From Scleromatobacter humisilvae (GTDB lineage: Bacteria > Pseudomonadota > Gammaproteobacteria > Burkholderiales > Burkholderiaceae_C): DNA of 64,000 nucleotides. The position numbers and the translations under genes are program-made. Within the stretch, counting starts at the first letter, position 1. Each line of letters starts with the position of its first letter. Below are positions 58,780 to 64,000 of the stretch, one piece after another. Below the pieces are notes generated by a model. The model was given only the letters and a program-made list of their open reading frames with translations, was not told where the DNA came from and made no database searches. Location of the stretch: assembly GCF_023231945.1 (NCBI RefSeq), contig NZ_JAJLJH010000012.1:87176-151175 (forward strand), written 5' to 3'.

Positions 58780-59110
58780 GGGGAAAACGCGGGTCCCGGA
58801 CGACATGTTGTGAGTTGTTTCAATGATACTGGCCGGGGTTCTGCCGCAGCACGCCTCGCGCCGGGCGGGTGTGCATTGTTTTGAGGGGAATCCTCGATTC
58901 CGCCGCGGATTTGTGGTGCGTCGGCGACGGCGCCGCGAAGCAATTCCGTTCAAGAGCGCGACAGGCTGCACGATCGTCGGTTCAAGTACGAAGGACGGCC
59001 GCCGATAGATTCCAGTGGACCTCCATTCCTGCAAAGTCTTGCCCAGCCCGCGCTGGACGCGCCCGCTCGCGGCCGTCGCGCAGGTCGCTGGCGACTGCCG
59101 CGCGCGCGCG
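58780..59110. other. Divergent gap between the TolC-type gene and lapG
   Basis: A 331-bp stretch without a convincing gene. It must hold promoters for both directions. An AT-richer patch (58810-58830, tgagttgtttcaatgatact) lies near the TolC-type start. No clear operator palindrome was found. If lapG starts at the GTG at 59015 instead of 59111 the gap is shorter. Confidence 0.5.
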
Positions 59111-59773
59111 ATGGGCTGGCTGCGCGTCGTCTTGCTGCAGGTGCTGGCCGCGCTGGCGCTGGTCGCGTTCTCGGTGCAGGCGGTCGACACCGACCGCATC
59201 GTCAAGTCTGCCCAGAAATACGGCCCCACGGGTGTTGCCAATGCGAAGGCTTTGCAACAAATGATGGCCGCGCTCGCCGGCAAGGACGACGCGACCCGCA
59301 TCAAGGCGGTCAACGACTTCTACAACCAGCGCCTCGCCTACATGGAGGACATCGACAACTGGGGCCAGGTCGACTACTGGGCCAGCCCGCTCGAGGCGCT
59401 GGGCAAGGGCGCCGGCGACTGCGAGGACTACGCGATCGGCAAGTACTTCACGCTGACGTCGATGGGCATGCCGCACGCCAGGCTGCGCATGGTCTACGTA
59501 CGCGCCAGCATCGCCGGCGCGCCCAACGGCTTCGTCGCGCACATGGTGCTGGCCTACTACCCCAAGCCCGATGCCGAGCCGCTGGTGCTCGACAACCTGA
59601 AGCCCGAGATCCATCCGGCCGGCGAACGGCCGGACCTCGCGCCCGTCTTCAGCTTCAACGCGGAAGGCCTGTGGCAGGGTGTTGGTAGCATCCGAGCCAA
59701 CGGCGACCCGATGACGCGCCTGTCGAAGTGGCGCGAGGTCGTGGGTCGGGCTCGCCAGGACGGTTTCCAATGA
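59111..59773 (+). CDS. lapG: LapG-type periplasmic cysteine protease
   Basis: A 220-residue bacterial transglutaminase-like cysteine protease (DUF920/BTLCP). The catalytic triad is visible: Cys104 in GAGDCEDYA, His144 in GFVAHMVLAYY and Asp161 in VLDNLKP. LapG cleaves the N-terminal retention module of LapA-type adhesins and releases them when c-di-GMP is low. ATG 59111 gives a normal signal/anchor (LRVVLLQVLAALALVAFSVQA); an upstream GTG (59015) would add 32 residues before it and is less likely. lapD follows 58 bp downstream. No LapA-like substrate is in the window. Confidence 0.9.
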   Translation: MGWLRVVLLQVLAALALVAFSVQAVDTDRIVKSAQKYGPTGVANAKALQQMMAALAGKDDATRIKAVNDFYNQRLAYMEDIDNWGQVDYWASPLEALGKGAGDCEDYAIGKYFTLTSMGMPHARLRMVYVRASIAGAPNGFVAHMVLAYYPKPDAEPLVLDNLKPEIHPAGERPDLAPVFSFNAEGLWQGVGSIRANGDPMTRLSKWREVVGRARQDGFQ

Positions 59774-59831
59774 CAGCCCGGCGCTTCGCGGGCGGCACCC
59801 GACCCGTCGTGGTCGGCCAAGAGGAGTTCGC

Positions 59832-61748
59832 ATGTCGCTGATTCGCCAGGTGTGGTTGCTGTTGTCGGTGACGCTGCTGCTCGCGTTCGCGGGGGCGATC
59901 GGGGTGTCCGTCCATTCGGCGCGCCACTATCTGCAGGCGCAGCTGGTCGTCAAGAACAACGACACCGCGCAGGCGCTCGCGCTGACGCTGTCGCAGCAGA
60001 AGGGGAACGCGGAGCTCGAGGAGCTGGCGATCGCGAGCCAGTTCGACACCGGCTACTACGAGCGCATCCGGCTCGTCGGCGCCGACGGCAAGACCATCGT
60101 CGAGAAGCAGGCCGAGCCGCATGCGCAGAAGGCGCCGGCCTGGTTCGTCGCGCTGCTGGGCCTGGCGCCGGCCGACGGCGTGGCGCAGGTGAGCGACGGC
60201 TGGCGCCAGGTCGGCCGCCTCGAGGTGCGCAGCCAGGCCGCGTTCGCCGACGACGAGCTGTGGCAGAGCACGCTCAACACCGTCGGCGTGCTGCTGCTGC
60301 TGGTCGTCGGCGCGGGCATCTTCTCCACCGTCGGCGTCAACCGCATCCGCGTGCCGCTGCTGCGCACCGTCGACCAGGCCAGGGCGATCACCGAGCGCCG
60401 CTTCGTCACCGTCGACGAGCCGGACATGCCCGAGCTGCGCAACGTCACCCGGGCGATGAACGCGATGGTGGGCCGCGTCAAGGCGATGTTCGACGAGCAG
60501 GCCGGCCAGGTCGAGCTGCTGCGGCGGCAGGCGCATTGCGACCCGCTGACCGGGCTGTCCAACCGCGCGCATTTCCTGAGCCGCATGAAGGTGATGCTGG
60601 ACGCCGAGGACGGCGCCGCCAGCGGCGCGCTCGTGATGGTGCGCCTCGTGGAGCTGCAGTCGCTCAATCGGACGCTGGGCCGCTCGGCCACCGACCGCCT
60701 GCTGCAGGATGCCGCCGCCGCGATGGTGGAATCCTCGCGCCGCGTCCCTGGCGCCGAGGTGGGGCGCCTGAACGGCAGCGACTTCGCGCTGGCGCTGCCC
60801 GACGTCGAGTCGCTGCGCGACGCGGCCGCCGACATGTCGGCGCGCCTGCGCAGCCTGCTGCGCGTGCACGACGGCGGCACGCACGCGGTCATCGGCGCGG
60901 TGCGCTGGACGCACGGCGCGGGGATGTCCACGCTGCTGGCCGCCGCCGACCAGGCGCTGGCCCGCGCCGAGAGCCGTGGCCCGCACACGGTGGAGCTCGA
61001 CGACAACGCCGACAGCGGCGCCCTGGGCGAGGACGCCTGGCGCCACCGTATCCAGGCCGCGCTGGCCGAGCGCAGCGCCCAGCTGGTCGATTTCCCGCTG
61101 GTCGGACGCACCGGCGAGCTGGTGCACCACGAGTCGCCGCTGCGGCTGCGCCTGGGCGAGGAGGGCGCGCTGGTGTCGGCCGCGCAGTGGCTGCCGATGG
61201 CGCGCCGCGCGCAGCTCACGGCCGACGTCGACCTGCTCGCGATCGAACTCGCGCTCGTCGCGATCGGCGCCGACGCGCAGCCGCGCTCGATCAACGTCAG
61301 CCCGTCGTCGCTGTCGGACTCGGCGTTCTCCACCCGCGTGCACGCGCTGGTCGTCGCGCACCCGGCAGCGTCGCCGAAGCTGTCGCTGGAGCTCGCCGAG
61401 GCCGGCGCGATCCGCCAGCTGCACCTGGTGCGCGAGCTGGCCGAGCAACTGCACGGCTCGGGCACCAAGATCGGCCTGGAGCACGCGGGCGAACGCCTGG
61501 CCGACACGCGCGGCCTGCTCGAGGCCGGCCTCGACTTCGTCAAGCTCGACGCCAGCCTGCTGCTGGGCCTGTCCAGCGACGAGGCGCGTGCGCAGCACGT
61601 CGCCGGCACCGTGCGCATGCTGCACGGCATCGGGCTGCGGGTGTACGCCGAAGGCGTGTCCGAGGTGGACGACGCCGCGGCGCTGTGGGCCGCCGGCGTC
61701 GACGGCCTCACGGGTCCGGTGGTGCAACTGGGGCGCGGCCAGGGCTGA
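59832..61748 (+). CDS. lapD: LapD-type c-di-GMP receptor (degenerate GGDEF-EAL)
   Basis: A 638-residue inner membrane protein: TM1 (about 8-28), a LapD/MoxY N-terminal periplasmic domain, TM2 (about 150-170), HAMP, then GGDEF and EAL domains that are both degenerate. The GGDEF site reads RLNGSDF near residue 314, and the EAL signature is ESPLR at 434, as expected for a receptor without enzyme activity. c-di-GMP binding by the EAL domain makes the periplasmic domain hold LapG and keeps the adhesin attached. AGGAG precedes the ATG. It is transcribed after lapG. Confidence 0.93.
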   Translation: MSLIRQVWLLLSVTLLLAFAGAIGVSVHSARHYLQAQLVVKNNDTAQALALTLSQQKGNAELEELAIASQFDTGYYERIRLVGADGKTIVEKQAEPHAQKAPAWFVALLGLAPADGVAQVSDGWRQVGRLEVRSQAAFADDELWQSTLNTVGVLLLLVVGAGIFSTVGVNRIRVPLLRTVDQARAITERRFVTVDEPDMPELRNVTRAMNAMVGRVKAMFDEQAGQVELLRRQAHCDPLTGLSNRAHFLSRMKVMLDAEDGAASGALVMVRLVELQSLNRTLGRSATDRLLQDAAAAMVESSRRVPGAEVGRLNGSDFALALPDVESLRDAAADMSARLRSLLRVHDGGTHAVIGAVRWTHGAGMSTLLAAADQALARAESRGPHTVELDDNADSGALGEDAWRHRIQAALAERSAQLVDFPLVGRTGELVHHESPLRLRLGEEGALVSAAQWLPMARRAQLTADVDLLAIELALVAIGADAQPRSINVSPSSLSDSAFSTRVHALVVAHPAASPKLSLELAEAGAIRQLHLVRELAEQLHGSGTKIGLEHAGERLADTRGLLEAGLDFVKLDASLLLGLSSDEARAQHVAGTVRMLHGIGLRVYAEGVSEVDDAAALWAAGVDGLTGPVVQLGRGQG

Positions 61749-62645
61749 CGGCTCGGCGCACGCGTGATTCACTCGGCGAGTCGATCACCGCCTCGCACAC
61801 GGAAATCCGGAGAGGCCCTGGCTGGCTGCCTGACGATTCGACTCGGGGAGCACTTCATTGCCTCGCGATCGGAGTTCACCGCACTCGAACATCAATCAAT
61901 TGGACTCGGGATGTAGTTGACGCCCCAAAATGGGGCATCAACTGCACTTGGCGTTCAGCGAGTTGGTGTCTGAGTGGACTTGAGTACACCCGCGATATAG
62001 CTCGCGCCCCAAAATGGGGTGCGAGTTATAGTCAGAGTGGAACTGATTGGTGTTTGAGTCGAATCAATTGCTCTCGCAGTGAAACTCGTTCGACTCGCGA
62101 TGCAACGGACGCACCAAAATGGGTCGCGAGTTATATCCGGAGTGGAATTCATGGGTGTTTGAGCGCGGTTCGGAAGTGGGGGCGTGCAACGAGTGCCTCT
62201 GGAAATCTGGGCCGCAAGGGTTTCCGCCTCTGAAGCTGGTGCCTCGGGATTTCTGTCGGCCAAGCGCATCGACGCCTGGCCCGGGCTCGCTGACCCGGGC
62301 TGCCGCGCGTGGCACCTGCCTCGTTTCTCGTCGGCGAAGTCGATGGCCACCTCGTCGATGTCGGAAGTCGAGACAGGTGGAATTGGGCATGAGGCAACGG
62401 TCATGTGCCCAGACGCGCGGCGTGCCAGTCCGGCCACGGCGGCAGCGGGCGGGGAACAATTGCGGTTGCGCGAGGACTCATTGACTCGCGTTGCGTCGGG
62501 TGGCTGCAGTCGACCCGTTGCGGAACTTCAACAAACAAACTGATCTGCCCGAAAGCTGACGCTCACTGGTTCCGCGCCACGGTCGCGACTGATCGTGTTC
62601 TAGAGCGCCCTCGACTAGGTCTTGCCCCTCCGTGGTACTCATATT
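61749..62645. other. Gene-poor region after lapD
   Basis: About 900 bp without a supported gene. It contains the hairpin repeats at 61892-62164. The rest (62165-62645) has short open frames on both strands with no recognisable domains or ribosome sites. GC drops visibly toward the right. Confidence 0.6.
61892..62164. repeat. Three spaced hairpin repeats with conserved CCAAAATGG core
   Basis: Units at 61892-61975 (84 bp), 61976-62059 (84 bp) and 62060-62164 (105 bp) each contain the core CCCCAAAATGGGG or a shortened form and end near GGTGTTTGAGT. In unit 1 the stem AGTTGA-n-GCCCC pairs with GGGGC-n-TCAACT (61915-61943). In unit 2 a stem of about 15 bp (61996-62030) has different outer bases (CTCGC/GCGAG) that still pair. 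Unit 3 keeps CTCGCGA/TCGCGAG (62094-62130). The outer stems differ in sequence yet stay complementary. No start codon gives a convincing protein on either strand. Confidence 0.75.
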
Positions 62646-63134
62646 TTACCCCTTCATTTTTACTGCAACCATAGGGACAATAACGAGCAAAGCAATCAAC
62701 AAGAGCAAAGTTACGGTGATTTCTTTGCGAGATCGCGAGTTCCATTCTGTTATGATCTTTTCGGGCGTATTGAAATACTGCCTGCCGTCGTCAAATGTTA
62801 TTTGCGTTGCGACTCGGATTGGCCCGTTCGAACTCGGCAACTGGACAAATGTCACCCGTAATTTAATCCCACTTCTAAAACCCTTGACTCGATCGTCGCA
62901 ATGCACTGAAGTGCCATTAAATTGGACTGCGCAAGCCAACACTTCGCCGTCGAACATCAAATGACTGCGCGTGCGATCGATGTCATGGTCGTGGGTAAGA
63001 TATCCGGTGACAGTCTGGGTCGTTTGGAATGAATCGATGGTAGGCCTATATCTGAACGTATCAATCAATTCGGAGCCGATCACGACTGTGATAAGTAGGC
63101 TTACTAAGAGAATATAGAGCTTCAAGTTTGACAC
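62646..63134 (-). CDS. Hypothetical membrane protein in AT-rich segment
   Basis: A 162-residue protein with a GTG start at 63134. It has an N-terminal hydrophobic helix (LYILLVSLLITVVIG), an extracytoplasmic middle of about 100 residues with two cysteines (LACAVQF and VHCDDRV), and a second helix at the C-terminus (VTLLLLIALLVIVPMVAV). The coding strand is much AT-richer than the rest of the window and codon choice differs, consistent with acquisition from elsewhere. I recognise no family. The ribosome site is poor, so the exact start is unsure. Confidence 0.6.
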   Translation of the reverse strand: MSNLKLYILLVSLLITVVIGSELIDTFRYRPTIDSFQTTQTVTGYLTHDHDIDRTRSHLMFDGEVLACAVQFNGTSVHCDDRVKGFRSGIKLRVTFVQLPSSNGPIRVATQITFDDGRQYFNTPEKIITEWNSRSRKEITVTLLLLIALLVIVPMVAVKMKG

Positions 63135-63270
63135 CTAAATGCGATCCAGCACAGCCTAGAATGAACGCGGCGAGGGTCCTCGTTTGAGCTTGTTCCCGTC
63201 GGCCGCTGCGTCAGATGCCGGGCAAACACAGCCCGAGCCCATCTATCGAAGAGCGGCAGCAAGACTTGCT

Positions 63271-63456
63271 TTAGACGGCGTCGCGGCGCCACTCCCGTAA
63301 ATACTTTATTGTTCGAACTATCGAATGCATGAGACCGATCAGGACTGCGATCGAGCAGTACGATAGGGCGTAATGCTTGACTTGGCATAGGCCCCAGCTT
63401 GCGGCGTCCTGAATGCGGCGATCCACAGCAACTGGTATCGGACTGATACTGGGCAA
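63271..63456 (-). CDS. Possible small membrane protein
   Basis: A 61-residue frame with one hydrophobic helix (YCSIAVLIGLMHSIV) and a basic C-terminus (KYLREWRRD). It needs a TTG start and has no clear ribosome site. It could be a remnant of a longer gene. The 63135-63580 stretch holds nothing better. Confidence 0.3.
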   Translation of the reverse strand: MPSISPIPVAVDRRIQDAASWGLCQVKHYALSYCSIAVLIGLMHSIVRTIKYLREWRRDAV

Positions 63457-63580
63457 TCCTACCCGCGCTATGGGCTAGCCTACCGGAAAGCCGTCCGTCG
63501 CGACCGTCTGCAGCTGGCCGACATGCGTCCCTGAGGCCAGCGAGGTCGTCGCGCAGCCGCGTCGGACGGTACCGGCTCTG

Positions 63581-63796
63581 TTACTCAGATGACGCTGATC
63601 GCCATAGCCGCAGATCCACGCCAGCCCAACCCGCGATGGCGTAGATCACCGCAAGCGCAAGCGCGGCGAGCAGGAAATAGCGTAACGGAAGCAGCCAGTA
63701 TGCAGATGCGGCTACAAAGGCCAACACATAGAGAGCACCCGTCACGGCCCGTTTGAGCAATGCATGGCGATCAAGATAAGTATCGTTGCTCATCAT
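63581..63796 (-). CDS. Small two-helix membrane protein, hypothetical
   Basis: A 71-residue protein with two hydrophobic helices (GALYVLAFVAASAYWLLPL and YFLLAALALAVIYAIAGW). The ATG pair at 63791-63796 is preceded by GGGTGAG, a fair ribosome site; an upstream extension to 63889 has no support. No family recognised. It lies alone in the accessory segment. Confidence 0.5.
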   Translation of the reverse strand: MMSNDTYLDRHALLKRAVTGALYVLAFVAASAYWLLPLRYFLLAALALAVIYAIAGWAGVDLRLWRSASSE

Positions 63797-64000
63797 CTCA
63801 CCCTGAAGCGGCCAGCCTACCTCATAGCTGACGCTCGCGAAAGACTGCTCCTGGCCGACAACCGTCCTCAACCCGCGTCTGCTAAGCATCGAGGCCGTGT
63901 GGAAACGCCGTGCGCTTCGTGAAAGTGCGTGGCGTCGGCAGCTCGTTCAAACAGCCACAGTATCGGGGCCTCATTAGAAAGGGCTCAGGGAGGCCTTGCG

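Noticed and set aside
61749..62233. A plus-strand frame through the hairpin repeats with recurring APKWG-type peptide
   Set aside because: It has no usable start codon after lapD, and the peptide repetition follows from the DNA repeats. Unit 3 breaks the pattern. The paired stems explain the conservation better.
61955..62437. A 160-residue minus-strand frame across the same repeats
   Set aside because: No domain and no ribosome site; the antisense reading of the repeats alone gives the apparent pattern.
63122..63388. An 88-residue minus-strand frame before the AT-rich membrane protein
   Set aside because: No hydrophobic segment, domain or ribosome site, and it overlaps another weak frame.
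63900..64000. Possible IS-associated or dispersed repeat at the right edge
   Set aside because: The stretch looks vaguely like intergenic repeats of related genomes, but nothing in the window itself repeats it, so it cannot be supported.

Overview
The window is very GC-rich and densely coded on both strands. The gene content points to a betaproteobacterium of the order Burkholderiales, probably near Roseateles, Mitsuaria, Rubrivivax or Leptothrix. The reasons are a homodimeric-type pyruvate dehydrogenase operon whose E3 carries its own lipoyl domain, the folD / two-component / aceE-aceF-lpd arrangement, a RecBCD operon, the Bpt-Aat N-degron pair and a LapG/LapD pair. This placement is inferred from gene content, not from a marker gene. 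No rRNA, tRNA, CRISPR array, integrase or transposase was recognised.

Layout. (1) 1-2817: a YeiH-type exporter cut by the window edge, its divergent LysR regulator, maleylacetoacetate isomerase and a small cupin. (2) 2842-9436: a giant DUF3857/transglutaminase/TPR exported protein, a CPA2-type antiporter and a small TonB-C-like periplasmic protein. (3) 9476-12382: an operon of a LytS/AlgZ-type kinase, a second kinase-like protein lacking the phospho-acceptor His, and a LytTR response regulator. (4) 12578-18073: AraC regulator, alpha/beta hydrolase, SUV3-like RNA helicase and DUF445 membrane protein. (5) 18148-25255: large hybrid sensor kinase, chemoreceptor behind a FliA-type promoter, and an exported amidohydrolase followed by about 0.7 kb of tandem repeats of its own 3' end. 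(6) 25995-36333: DUF1444 protein and recC-recB-recD with 4-bp overlaps. (7) 36449-42764: GIN-domain protein, bpt-aat, a DUF4124-glutaredoxin protein, oligopeptidase A and folD. (8) 42862-52510: a FixJ/FixL-type two-component pair divergent from aceE-aceF-lpdA, with good intrinsic terminators at both ends. (9) 52607-61748: an AraC/GyrI-like regulator and a small Cys-motif protein, then an L,D-transpeptidase, a TPR protein and a TolC-family protein that all end in the same kind of NTF2-like domain, next to divergent lapG-lapD. (10) 61749-64000: a gene-poor, AT-richer accessory segment with three spaced hairpin repeats and a few small membrane-protein ORFs.

How the genes work together. LapG and LapD are the standard c-di-GMP-controlled protease and receptor that regulate retention of a type I secreted adhesin, and a TolC/LapE-type outer membrane factor is the expected partner. 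Here that factor and two neighbours (a peptidoglycan cross-linking enzyme and a TPR protein) share a C-terminal domain. This suggests a locally evolved periplasmic assembly linking adhesin export or retention to the cell wall. It is the most interesting inference in the window, and it rests on visible sequence similarity plus gene order only. The adhesin and the type I ABC/MFP genes are not in this window.
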